Below, piece after piece: positions 25,616 to 34,513 of a DNA stretch of 64,000 bases. Origin of the DNA: an uncultured Haliea sp. Its GTDB lineage: Bacteria; Pseudomonadota; Gammaproteobacteria; Pseudomonadales; Halieaceae. The notes under the pieces are model-generated. The model saw only the letters and a list, made by a program, of their open reading frames with translations. It was not told the DNA's origin and searched no databases. The position numbers and the translations under genes are program-made. The DNA lies in contig CAMYIZ010000036.1 of assembly GCA_947258585.1 (NCBI GenBank), forward strand, positions 57,289 to 121,288, given 5' to 3'. The first letter of the stretch is position 1; the number at the start of each line of letters is the position of its first letter.

Positions 25616-26488
25616 ATGGCCCGCTTTGCAATCGCCGGCTTACAGCTGGAGCTGACCAACCAGGACAATCTCTATGTCATCAACGCAGAGATAGAGAAGG
25701 TCATGGCCCGCTTCCCCTGGGTGCAGATGGTGGTGGTGGGCGAGCTGGCGACCCTGGGGCCGGAAACCAGGCACGCCCAGCCGCTGCCCTCGGACATCGA
25801 AGCGCACTACTGCAGCCTGGCGGCCCAGCACCGGATCTGGCTGGTGCCCGGAACGCTGTTCGAGCGTTGTGATGACGAGGTCTTCAACACTCTCCCGGTC
25901 ATCAATCCCGCGGGTGAGGTGGTTGCGCGCTACCGCAAGATGTTCCCGTTTTATCCCTATGAAAAAGGCGTCAGCCCGGGAACCGGCTTCGTTGTCTTCG
26001 ATGTGCCCGGGGTTGGCCGCATGGGGGTTTCCATCTGCTACGACGGCTGGTTTCCGGAAACCACCCGAACCCTGGCCTGGATGGGAGCGGAACTCATCAT
26101 TCACCCCACGATGACCAATACGATCGACCGGGACCTGGAACTGGCCATCGCCCGCACCAATGCCGCGGTAAACCAGTGCTATTTTGTCGATATCAATGTC
26201 GCCGGGCGGCTGGGCAACGGTCGCTCCATCGTCTGTGGCCCGGAGGGCAACGTCATTCATGAAGCGGGCATCGGCCACGAGATCATCGCTTTCGAGGCGG
26301 ATTTCGAGCTGGTGCGGCGTACCCGGGAGCGGGGGCTCATGGGCCTGGGTCAGGTGCTGAAAAGTTTTCGCGACAGTCCGGTCAAGTTCCCACCCTACCG
26401 GGAGGGACATGCCAGCCCGGCGCTGGAGGCCCTGGGGGAACTGCGGCTACCCGGGCGCGACGGGCAGGCGACGGATGTGGACTCATAG
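25616..26488 (+). CDS. Nitrilase-superfamily carbon-nitrogen hydrolase
   Basis: A 290-residue amidohydrolase of the CN-hydrolase fold. The Glu-Lys-Cys triad is visible in VVGELATLG, RYRKMFPFYPYEKG and SICYDGWFPET. The last resembles aliphatic amidase or N-carbamoyl amidase sites rather than nitrile hydrolases. There is no signal peptide, so it acts in the cytosol on an amide, carbamoyl or nitrile group; the substrate is unknown. The start at ATG 25616 follows GCAGGAG; the open frame upstream is not supported. It lies between the MocR regulator and a TonB receptor. Confidence 0.88.
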   Translation: MARFAIAGLQLELTNQDNLYVINAEIEKVMARFPWVQMVVVGELATLGPETRHAQPLPSDIEAHYCSLAAQHRIWLVPGTLFERCDDEVFNTLPVINPAGEVVARYRKMFPFYPYEKGVSPGTGFVVFDVPGVGRMGVSICYDGWFPETTRTLAWMGAELIIHPTMTNTIDRDLELAIARTNAAVNQCYFVDINVAGRLGNGRSIVCGPEGNVIHEAGIGHEIIAFEADFELVRRTRERGLMGLGQVLKSFRDSPVKFPPYREGHASPALEALGELRLPGRDGQATDVDS

Positions 26489-26593
26489 GCAATAGAGAAC
26501 TGGCCCTATGACCTGCTGCGGCAGGCTCGTAACGTGGGCCGGGTGACAATGAGGGCGGACCACCGCCACGAACTCAAGGTGAGGGGCTAGAAC

Positions 26594-28951
26594 ATGACGA
26601 TACTCAACACACGCAGGAAAACGCTTTCCCTGGCAGTGGCTGCGAGCGGCGCTTTGCTGTTGCCGGACTACAGCTTCGCGCAGGGTACGGTACTCGAGGA
26701 AGTCAGGGTCACCGCGACCCGCCGTGATGAGTCCATACTCGATATCCCCTACAACATCTCCGCTGTCAGTGGCGCCAGTATCGAAGCCGCCCAGATTACC
26801 GACCAGGCGGAACTGCTGCGTTCAATCGCCGGCGTCGGCATCATTGATCGCGGTTATCGCAATTCCGGGACGGTCAACACCATCCGTATCCGGGGCCTCA
26901 ATGTCGACAGTTCCATCGTCGGCGATTTTGCGGTGGCGTCGGCGCCGACAGTTTCCACCTATGTCAACGATACGCCGGTATTCGCCAACTTCGTGCTCAA
27001 GGATCTCGAGCGGGTGGAGGTCTTGCGGGGACCGCAGGGTACACTCTACGGCTCCGGTTCACTTGCGGGTACCGTGCGCTACATCATGCGCGAACCGGAG
27101 TTCGAGGAATTCACCGGCAAGGTTGCCGCGGGTTTCAGCCAGACCAGCGGCTCCGATGGCTGGAACTGGACCACCGACGCGACCCTGAACATACCACTTG
27201 CGGACACGCTGGCCCTGCGGGTGGTTGCCGGCCAGAATGACTACGACGGGATCACCGACTACAAGAATGTCTACGTTCTGGATAGCAGCGGGGTGCCGGT
27301 TGCCCCCGGCGGTGTGCTGGCAACGGATGCGGTCTACCGCGATGTCGAGGACGCAGACGACGTGGATATCTGGTTTGCGCGGGCGGCTCTGCGCTTCCAG
27401 CCCAATGACCGCTTCGATGCCACCCTCAGCTACCACACCCAGTCCGATGATATCGGTGGTCGCCGTGGCACCACTGCCGGCAACAACGGCGCCGGCGAAC
27501 CCTACGGCGACAACGAACTGGGAGCCGTGCTGCTGGAACCGTCCTCGCGCGAGATTGACCTCGTCAGCCTGGAGGCGGATATCGATCTCGGTTTCGCGAC
27601 GCTGACCTCCAGCACATCGCACTACGAACACAGTGGTGAAGGCGTCAGTGAAAACACCGGTTTCTACGCCCAGCTCGGCTGGCTGGCCGCCTTCTACTAC
27701 AACTACCCGCGCCCCATGGCGTCTGCCGAGCGCAGCTATGACGACAAGAGCTTTGTCCAGGAACTGCGGCTGGTCTCCAGCACCGAGGGCGCCGTCGACT
27801 ACCTGCTGGGCGCCTTTTACCAGGACCAGACGATCAAGTCCGGCCAGGACAGTTTCCTGTTGGGCTTCAAGAACTGGGCGGATGTGGCCTTTGGCCCCGG
27901 CGTGGTCATCGACGACCAGGATTTTCTCTACCGCAGGAGCGAGGACTTCCGCGACTTTTCGCTGTACGGCGAGCTGACCTGGCACCTGACCGATACGGTC
28001 CACCTGACCGGCGGCGTCCGCTACTTCGACAACAAGTCAGATATCGATACCTTCCAGCAGATCAGCTTCTACGATGGCTTCCGGCCCTCGGCGGAAGCGA
28101 AGTTCAGCCGGGATGATTCCGACGCCCTGTTCAAGGTCAACCTGTCCTGGGACATGAATGACAACACGCTCTTGTACGGCACCGTGTCAGAGGGCTACCG
28201 GCGCGGTGGCGCCAACGCCGTGCCCACGGTGGGGATCTTTGCCGAGGATCCGGCCTGGCAGCTGTATGACTCGGATACGGTGATCAACTACGAGCTCGGG
28301 ATGAAAGGCAGCCTCGGCTACCACACCTATACCGCAGCCCTGTTCTACGTGGACTGGGACGACGTGCAGCTGAATTCCTCCACCACCAACTGGGCCTTCT
28401 TCGCGGTCCAGAATGGCGAAGAGGCCACCAGTCAGGGCCTGGAGCTGGAAGTAAGCGGACCGCTGGCGGAGGGCCTGACCTACACGCTCGGCTACGCCTA
28501 TGTGGATGCCGAGCTGAGTGCGGACCTGCTGTCGGCAGACCCGGCGGTGACCGCGCCTGTGGCCACGGACGGGACACGCCTGCCCGGGGCCCCCGAGCAC
28601 AGCTTCAACCTGACGCTCAACTACACCCGGGCGCTTACCGGGGAGATGAACTGGACGACGCGCGTGGACGCCTATTACCAGTCCTCCAGTGAAAACAGTA
28701 TCAGCCCCTCGGTGCGCTTTGCCGAAACACTGGACAGCTTCCAGCTCTGGAACCTGACGACCGGGGTGACGACGGCGTCCTGGGACGTCAGCCTGTTTGC
28801 CAAGAACCTGTTCAATGAAGAGGGTGTCACGGGTATCTACAAGGAAGAGTACATGGGCACCGACCCGGCCCAGAACTACTTCGGCAATGGGGCAAAAGAG
28901 GTGATTTCACTGCCCCGAACCATTGGTCTGGCGGCAAGCTATCGCTTCTGA
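26594..28951 (+). CDS. TonB-dependent receptor 1
   Basis: A 785-residue outer-membrane protein. Signal peptide (cleavage probably after SFA, around residue 30), a plug domain beginning with LEEVRVTATRRDESILDIP and containing VEVLRGPQGTLYGSGSLAGTVRY, then a 22-strand barrel ending in an aromatic residue (LAASYRF). The subtype resembles the receptors expanded in marine gammaproteobacteria and sphingomonads for organic molecules rather than siderophores, but the ligand is not readable. It follows the nitrilase gene by 105 bases and precedes a TPR-sulfotransferase by 46. Confidence 0.95.
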   Translation: MTILNTRRKTLSLAVAASGALLLPDYSFAQGTVLEEVRVTATRRDESILDIPYNISAVSGASIEAAQITDQAELLRSIAGVGIIDRGYRNSGTVNTIRIRGLNVDSSIVGDFAVASAPTVSTYVNDTPVFANFVLKDLERVEVLRGPQGTLYGSGSLAGTVRYIMREPEFEEFTGKVAAGFSQTSGSDGWNWTTDATLNIPLADTLALRVVAGQNDYDGITDYKNVYVLDSSGVPVAPGGVLATDAVYRDVEDADDVDIWFARAALRFQPNDRFDATLSYHTQSDDIGGRRGTTAGNNGAGEPYGDNELGAVLLEPSSREIDLVSLEADIDLGFATLTSSTSHYEHSGEGVSENTGFYAQLGWLAAFYYNYPRPMASAERSYDDKSFVQELRLVSSTEGAVDYLLGAFYQDQTIKSGQDSFLLGFKNWADVAFGPGVVIDDQDFLYRRSEDFRDFSLYGELTWHLTDTVHLTGGVRYFDNKSDIDTFQQISFYDGFRPSAEAKFSRDDSDALFKVNLSWDMNDNTLLYGTVSEGYRRGGANAVPTVGIFAEDPAWQLYDSDTVINYELGMKGSLGYHTYTAALFYVDWDDVQLNSSTTNWAFFAVQNGEEATSQGLELEVSGPLAEGLTYTLGYAYVDAELSADLLSADPAVTAPVATDGTRLPGAPEHSFNLTLNYTRALTGEMNWTTRVDAYYQSSSENSISPSVRFAETLDSFQLWNLTTGVTTASWDVSLFAKNLFNEEGVTGIYKEEYMGTDPAQNYFGNGAKEVISLPRTIGLAASYRF

Positions 28952-28997
28952 TGCCACTGGTTTAGGCTCTCCTCCGGAACCGTGTGGAGGAGTTGGC

Positions 28998-30551
28998 GTG
29001 GACGGTGAGGGTGATTTGCTGGAGCAGGCAGCGGCGGCATTGCGCCGGGGCGACTTGCGGCAGGCGCAGCTGCTTTGCCAGCGGGCCCTGCGGGCGCAGC
29101 CACGGCAGGCTCGGGGCTGGATGCTCGCGGCAAAGTTGGCCCAGGCGAGTGCCGATTACAGCAGCCAGTGCAGCGCGGCGGCGCGGGCGGCGAAGCTGGA
29201 GCCGGGCAATGTCGGGATCCAGCTTGGCTACGCCGAGGCCCTGGTGCTGGCGGGCCAGCTGGCCCAGGCCAGGTCTTTGGTTGCTGACCTGCAGTCGCGC
29301 GCGCAAACGGCAGCCGATTGGGCGGCGCTGGGTCAGTTTTACTTGTCGGCGGTGGACTATGCCGCGGCGGTTACTGCCTATCGCCGGGCGGCGGCGCTCG
29401 CGCCCGGGGATACGGCGGCGCAGGCCAATCTCGCCAGTGCCCTGGCCATTACCGGTGCCGGCGGCGAAGCGGAGCAGCTGCTCGACAGCCTGCTGGCGCA
29501 GGATCCACTGGATGCCGACAGCCACTATAACCGCGCCACCCTGCGCCGGGTGGGTAAGGGGGACAACCATATTGCGGAGATGACCGCGGCGCTGCAGATG
29601 GGGCCGCCGGATGAGGCGCCGTTGTGCCACGCCCTGGCCAAGGAGTATGAGGACTGCGGCGAGTATGACAGGGCCTGGAGCTATCTGGAACGCGGCGCCC
29701 GTGCCCGTCGGTCGCGCCTGAGCTACCGGGTGGAACGGGACGAGCAGAGCATGGCGGATATCGCGGCACACTTCGACAGCCGCTGGCTGCAGCAGCAGCG
29801 TTGCAACGAGGGGGTGGCGGGACCAATTTTCGTGCTGGGCTTGCCGCGCAGCGGCACCACCCTGGTCGACCGGATGCTGTCCAGCCACAGCCAGGTGGCC
29901 AGTCTCGGCGAGATCAACGACCTGGCTCTGGCACTGGTGCGCGCGGCGGGCCCGCACGGTAGTCGGCGCGAGCTGATGGCGCAGGCGGCGCGTGCAGACA
30001 TGGCGGCACTGGGCCGCGACTACCGATCGACCACGGCGCAGTATGGAGTGGAGGCACGGTACCTGGTGGACAAGACACCGCTCAACTTCCTCTACCTGGG
30101 CATCATTGTTGCGGCATTGCCCGGGGCCCGGGTCGTCCATTTGCGGCGCCACCCTGTGGCTACCTGCCACGCCCTGTACAAGACCCTGTTTCGCATGGCC
30201 TGCCCGTTCAGCTACGACCTCGGAGACCTCGCCCGCTACTACCTGGCCTATCAGCGCCTGCTGGACCACTGGCGCCAGGTGCTGGGCGCGGACGGCTGGG
30301 TGGACGTGGACTACGAAGCACTGGTGACCGCCCCGGAGGACGAGCTGCATCACCTGCTCGCCGCCTGCGATCTGCCCTGGGAGCCGGGCTGCCTGGATTT
30401 TCACCGCAATCCCGCGCCGGTCGCCACCGCCAGTGCCGCCCAGGTTCGCGAGCCCGTGCACACCCGCTCAGTGGGCCTCTGGCGACACTACAGCGCGGGC
30501 TTGTCGCCGTTAATCGAGCAGCTACAGCGTGCCGGGGTCAACTGTGACTGA
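28998..30551 (+). CDS. TPR-repeat sulfotransferase family protein 1
   Basis: 517 residues. The first 230 are TPR-like helical repeats, very Ala/Leu rich (for example AALGQFYLSAVDYAAAVTAY). The second half is a PAPS-dependent sulfotransferase fold with the 5'-phosphosulfate loop FVLGLPRSGTTLVDRML (about residues 280-295), LVDKTPLNFLYLGII, and the 3'-phosphate motif VVHLRRHPVATCHALY. The GTG start at 28998 follows GGAGGAG by six bases. No signal peptide is seen, so it probably works in the cytosol. Its 3' end overlaps the serine hydrolase start. The acceptor is unknown. A second gene with the same layout sits at 34514-36490, also beside a TonB receptor. Confidence 0.88.
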   Translation: MDGEGDLLEQAAAALRRGDLRQAQLLCQRALRAQPRQARGWMLAAKLAQASADYSSQCSAAARAAKLEPGNVGIQLGYAEALVLAGQLAQARSLVADLQSRAQTAADWAALGQFYLSAVDYAAAVTAYRRAAALAPGDTAAQANLASALAITGAGGEAEQLLDSLLAQDPLDADSHYNRATLRRVGKGDNHIAEMTAALQMGPPDEAPLCHALAKEYEDCGEYDRAWSYLERGARARRSRLSYRVERDEQSMADIAAHFDSRWLQQQRCNEGVAGPIFVLGLPRSGTTLVDRMLSSHSQVASLGEINDLALALVRAAGPHGSRRELMAQAARADMAALGRDYRSTTAQYGVEARYLVDKTPLNFLYLGIIVAALPGARVVHLRRHPVATCHALYKTLFRMACPFSYDLGDLARYYLAYQRLLDHWRQVLGADGWVDVDYEALVTAPEDELHHLLAACDLPWEPGCLDFHRNPAPVATASAAQVREPVHTRSVGLWRHYSAGLSPLIEQLQRAGVNCD

Positions 30552-32145
30552 TACTGGATGCGGTCGCCTGGCGCTAGTGACGCGCCAGTTGCTGCTATCC
30601 CTGGCGGTGCTCTGTGCCGGCAGTGTATTGGCGGAGGACCCTCCCGCAGGGGAGCTGCAGCTGCGGTTTGGTATCGCTGACAGCTTCGTTATCGAAGTGG
30701 ACCGGCTGGGCCTGGGCGCAACGTTCGCCGGACAGGTGGACCGCCTGCCAGACCTTGCACTGGCGCTGGCTGCCGACGGCAGCGTGCTGCTGCCCGCCCG
30801 GCGGCTGCCCATGCCGGGACCCCATCCGCTGTGGCAGGCGGTGGTGGGTGAGGGTGCATGGGAACGCGATGCAGGCGGCAAGCTGACGCTGCAATTGCCC
30901 CTGGACCTGCTGGAGCAGGGTGCCAACTGCATTCATTACGGGGAGCTTGCGGTGAGTTTGCCGGCTGGCGGTGACGGCGCAGCGGTGCTGCAGGTGAGCG
31001 GCCAGACCTGCGAGTACTTCAAATTCAGCGCCCGCTTCGAGGGCAGCGCTCGCTGGCGCCCGGCCGAGGTGGCGGTGGAGCCGACCCATCCCCCGCGCTT
31101 TCCCGTCTACACACTGCAACAACTCAGGCGCGATAGCGGTATCGATGGCTCCCTGCTGGCGCCGCCTGCAGGTGTGAGCCCCGAGCACCTCACGCTGGCC
31201 GGGCTGCTCCTGGACGGGCGCCACTACCAATCTGCCTGCGCCGTGGCGGCGGGCCCGGCGCGACGCTGCGCGCAGCTGCCACTGCCGACCTTTTCCCTGT
31301 CCAAGAGTCTGCTGGCAGGAGCCGCACTGATGCGCCTGGAGCGGCTGGCACCGGGCAGTAGCCAGCGCACGATTGGCGAGCTGTTGCCCAGCTGTGGCGG
31401 CGCCTGGAGTGACGTGACCCTGCAGCAGGCACTGAACATGCAAACCGGAAGCTATGACTCCCCGGGCTACTTTGATGACGAGGATGCGGCCATTGCCAGC
31501 CCCCTGTTCCTGGCCCCGGATCACGCTGCCAAGCTGGCCTGGTCCTGCACCGCGTATCCACGCCGCGAAGGTCCCGGGGGGCGCTGGGTGTACCACACCA
31601 GTGACACCTATGTACTGGTCAGCGCCATGGCGGCGTTGTTGCGCGAGCTGCGGGGCACCGAAAGTTCGGACATCTACAGCGACCTGCTCCACGGAGAGGC
31701 CTGGTCGCAACTGAAACTCGGACCGCTTGCGGCCTTCACCCGGCGCACGACGGGCGCGGCCGCGCAACCTTTCGGTGGCTGGGGCCAGTTACTGACCGCG
31801 GATGATCTGCTGCAGCTTGGCCTGTGGCTGGTCGAGGAAGCCCGTAATCCCGAACTGCTCGACCCGGACATGGTGCGCTCAGCAATCACGCCCGGGGCTG
31901 AGCTGCCCGGGGTTGCGGCGGGCAATGCCGGTCTGCGTTATCGACACGGTTTCTGGCTGCTGGACGCGGCGCCTGCGCTGGGTTGCAGCGATCCGTACTG
32001 GATTCCCTTTATGTCGGGCCACGGCGGTATCACCCTGGCCCTGCTGGCTGAGAACGTTATCTACTACTACGTCAGCGACAACAATGAATTCCGCTGGCTG
32101 GCCGCGGTTGCCGCCGTGCACCAGCAGCGCCCTCTCTGTCATTAG
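30544..32145 (+). CDS. Exported serine hydrolase (class C beta-lactamase/esterase fold)
   Basis: 533 residues with a cleavable signal peptide (LLLSLAVLCAGSVLA) and a C-terminal serine-hydrolase domain. The SxxK nucleophile motif is in FSLSKSLLAGAALM, a Tyr element in YHTSDTYVLVSAM, and an HGG triad in MSGHGGITLAL. The first 190 residues form an unassigned extension. Likely periplasmic; an esterase or amidase is more plausible than an antibiotic-degrading enzyme, judging from context. The GTG start overlaps the sulfotransferase stop by 8 bases; a GTG at 30529 is an alternative. Confidence 0.82.
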   Translation: MTDTGCGRLALVTRQLLLSLAVLCAGSVLAEDPPAGELQLRFGIADSFVIEVDRLGLGATFAGQVDRLPDLALALAADGSVLLPARRLPMPGPHPLWQAVVGEGAWERDAGGKLTLQLPLDLLEQGANCIHYGELAVSLPAGGDGAAVLQVSGQTCEYFKFSARFEGSARWRPAEVAVEPTHPPRFPVYTLQQLRRDSGIDGSLLAPPAGVSPEHLTLAGLLLDGRHYQSACAVAAGPARRCAQLPLPTFSLSKSLLAGAALMRLERLAPGSSQRTIGELLPSCGGAWSDVTLQQALNMQTGSYDSPGYFDDEDAAIASPLFLAPDHAAKLAWSCTAYPRREGPGGRWVYHTSDTYVLVSAMAALLRELRGTESSDIYSDLLHGEAWSQLKLGPLAAFTRRTTGAAAQPFGGWGQLLTADDLLQLGLWLVEEARNPELLDPDMVRSAITPGAELPGVAAGNAGLRYRHGFWLLDAAPALGCSDPYWIPFMSGHGGITLALLAENVIYYYVSDNNEFRWLAAVAAVHQQRPLCH

Positions 32146-32158
32146 CCCGGAACCCGCC

Positions 32159-33337
32159 ATGAGCCAAGCAACCGCACCGCCCGCTCGCCGCACGCTGTCA
32201 CCGCACGGGGAATGGGCGCGCGTCGCCCTGGCGTTCCTGGCCACGGCGGGCCTGTTCTACGTCAATATCATGCCGGCTTTGGTCGACGGCCTCGTGGAGG
32301 GTCTGGGCTTTTCCAACCGGGACGCCGGCCTGGTCGGGTCCGCCAATGTCTATGGCGCGGCCCTGGGGGCGCTGGCGGCGGTTTTTGTGGTGCGCCATAT
32401 CCGCTGGCGGCGGGCGGCATTCATGTTGCTGCTGGCCCTCATCCTGCTCGATCTCGTCTCCATCCTGCTGCGCCTGCCCCTGGTACTGGTCGCCGTCCGC
32501 TTCGTGCACGGGGCGGTGGGCGGTATGCTGGTCGGCATCGGCTTTGCAGTGATTGCCCGCACCTTGAAACCCGATCGCACCTTCGGCTATCTGCTGTTGG
32601 TCCAGTTTGGCCTGGGTGGGGTGGGGGTGATGCTGCTGCCGCCGCTGGTGCCGGCGTTTGGCACCAGTGCCCTGTTCCTGTCCCTGGTAGCCTTCAGTGC
32701 GGTGACCCTGGCGATGCTGCCGTTTCTCGACGACTACCCCGTGGTGGTGCCCGGAGTCGGCACGCCACCGCCTGCGGCAATTCGTTGGGCCCCGATGCTG
32801 GCGGTGCTGGCCGCGCTGTTCTTGTTCCAGGCCGCCAATATGGGCCTCTATGCCTTTATCATCGGCATGGGCAAGCACTACGGGCTGAGCATGGCTTTCA
32901 TCAGCCCGACCCTGGGAGCGGCGGCCTGGGTGGGCATCATCGGCGCCCTGCTGGTGGTGGTCATGGCGACGAAGTACGGGCGCTGGTGGCCCCTGTTCCT
33001 GGGTATGACTCTCACCGTGCTGGGCACGGCGCTGCTGCACTGGAGCGGCCAGCCCTGGGCTTTTTTGCTGGCCAACTGCGGGGTGGGCATTACCTGGGCC
33101 TTTGTCATTCCCTACCTGCTGGGCATGTGCGCCCATTTCGATCCGGTGGGACAGATGGCGTCACTGGGTGGCTTTGCCTCCAAGATGGGGCTGGCCAGCG
33201 GGCCACTGCTGGCGGCCCTGTTCCTCGGCGACAACCGCTATGACCTGGTAATCAACGCCGCCGTCCTGGCGCTGATCCTGTGTACCGTGGTCATCATGCG
33301 CCCGGCCAGGTTGCTGGACCGGGAGGCTTCGGTGTGA
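32159..33337 (+). CDS. Major facilitator superfamily transporter
   Basis: A 392-residue, 12-helix carrier starting MSQATAPPARR. The A-motif-like loop after helix 2-3 is RHIRWRRAAFML, and the two six-helix halves are separated by a short cytoplasmic loop near PVVVPGVGTPPP. It starts 13 bases after the serine hydrolase, in the same operon, so it probably carries the product of the hydrolases across the inner membrane. The substrate and direction are unknown. Confidence 0.9.
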   Translation: MSQATAPPARRTLSPHGEWARVALAFLATAGLFYVNIMPALVDGLVEGLGFSNRDAGLVGSANVYGAALGALAAVFVVRHIRWRRAAFMLLLALILLDLVSILLRLPLVLVAVRFVHGAVGGMLVGIGFAVIARTLKPDRTFGYLLLVQFGLGGVGVMLLPPLVPAFGTSALFLSLVAFSAVTLAMLPFLDDYPVVVPGVGTPPPAAIRWAPMLAVLAALFLFQAANMGLYAFIIGMGKHYGLSMAFISPTLGAAAWVGIIGALLVVVMATKYGRWWPLFLGMTLTVLGTALLHWSGQPWAFLLANCGVGITWAFVIPYLLGMCAHFDPVGQMASLGGFASKMGLASGPLLAALFLGDNRYDLVINAAVLALILCTVVIMRPARLLDREASV

Positions 33338-33411
33338 GAGACGTTTGCCCTGTTGTATGCGCTGTTGAACTTCTGCTCGCTGTCCAGACCGCGATTTGAC
33401 CCCGTGAGAGC

Positions 33412-34425
33412 TCAGCCCAGGCCGCGGAAGAAATGCTGCACGTTGGTGCTGAGGGTGGCCAGGTCGTAACCGCCTTCCTGCACCACCAGGGTAGGCAGCG
33501 ACAGCTCGCCGATCGCTGCGCCCAGACGGGTGAAGCCCTCGCTGGTCACGGCGACCTTGGCCTGGGGGTCGTCCTTGTAGATGTCGAAACCCAGGGCCAG
33601 TACCAGGGCGTCGGGCTGGAACAGGGTGATGGCGGCCAGCGCTTCGCCCAGCCGGCTAAAGAAGTCCTCCTCGGAAGAGCCGTGGGGCATGGGCAGGTTG
33701 ATGTTGTAGCCCAGTCCTTCCCCGGCGCCGCGTTCATCCTCGAAGCCGCTGACCACGGGGTAGAAGTTGGTCGGGTCGCCGTGGATGGAGACGTAGAGCA
33801 CGTCGCTGCGGTGGTAGAAGATGTCCTGGATGCCCTGGCCGTGGTGCATGTCGGTGTCGAGGATGGCGATACGCGGGAAGCGGGCCGTCAGGTGCTGGGC
33901 TGCGATGGCGGCATTGTTCAGGTAGCAGAAGCCCCCCGCGGCGTCCCGGCGGGCGTGGTGTCCCGGGGGGCGGCACACGGCGTAGGCGTGTTGATCGCCC
34001 GCCAGCAGCGCCTCGGCCGCCGCGATTGCGGACTGGGCCGACCAGTAGGCGGCGTCCCAGGTATTGGCACCCACCGGACAGCTGCCGTCGGCCAGGTAGC
34101 GCGCCGCCTCCGCCAGAATCCCGCGCAGGGCGTTGGGTTCGCGAACAAAGATATTGGACATCACCTCCTCGCCCCAGTCCTCGGGAATTTCCATCCAGCG
34201 CTGGTGAGCCGACTGCAGGAAGCGGAGATAGGCGAGATCGTGCACTTGTGAAATGGGCCCGGCGCCCCGGTCGGGTGGCTCGGCAACCGATACCCCCATG
34301 GCTCTCAGGCCTTCCAGCATATGTCCGGTGCGGTCCGGTACTTCCTGCGGTTGGCGCATCTGGCCGCGGGTAAAGTAGGTTTTCGGGATGTGCTGGTCCT
34401 GGGCGGAATGGAAAAATGCCTGCAT
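33412..34425 (-). CDS. Acetylpolyamine amidohydrolase / histone deacetylase-family protein
   Basis: 337 residues with the complete zinc-deacetylase site: the His pair in CRPPGHHARRD, zinc ligands in DTDMHHGQG and the later LGFDIYKDDP, and the catalytic tyrosine in VQEGGYDLATLS. Bacterial members remove acetyl groups from polyamines or other N-acetyl amines. The start at 34425 (MQAFFHSAQDQ) follows AGGTG by five bases. It is convergent with the MFS gene and runs in the same direction as the second TPR-sulfotransferase, 88 bases downstream of it. Confidence 0.92.
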   Translation of the reverse strand: MQAFFHSAQDQHIPKTYFTRGQMRQPQEVPDRTGHMLEGLRAMGVSVAEPPDRGAGPISQVHDLAYLRFLQSAHQRWMEIPEDWGEEVMSNIFVREPNALRGILAEAARYLADGSCPVGANTWDAAYWSAQSAIAAAEALLAGDQHAYAVCRPPGHHARRDAAGGFCYLNNAAIAAQHLTARFPRIAILDTDMHHGQGIQDIFYHRSDVLYVSIHGDPTNFYPVVSGFEDERGAGEGLGYNINLPMPHGSSEEDFFSRLGEALAAITLFQPDALVLALGFDIYKDDPQAKVAVTSEGFTRLGAAIGELSLPTLVVQEGGYDLATLSTNVQHFFRGLG

Positions 34426-34513
34426 TGGTTCACCTCGTCGCTGCGTGTCCGGCCAGTATAGAGAGCTGCTCGCGGAGGTCAAAAGGCGTCTGCGGCTGGT
34501 TTTCCGGCGCGGG

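Noticed and set aside
30544..32145. Serine hydrolase as an antibiotic-resistance beta-lactamase
   Set aside because: It has the SxxK fold but a long N-terminal extension and a catabolic-type neighbourhood; the name would overstate the evidence.
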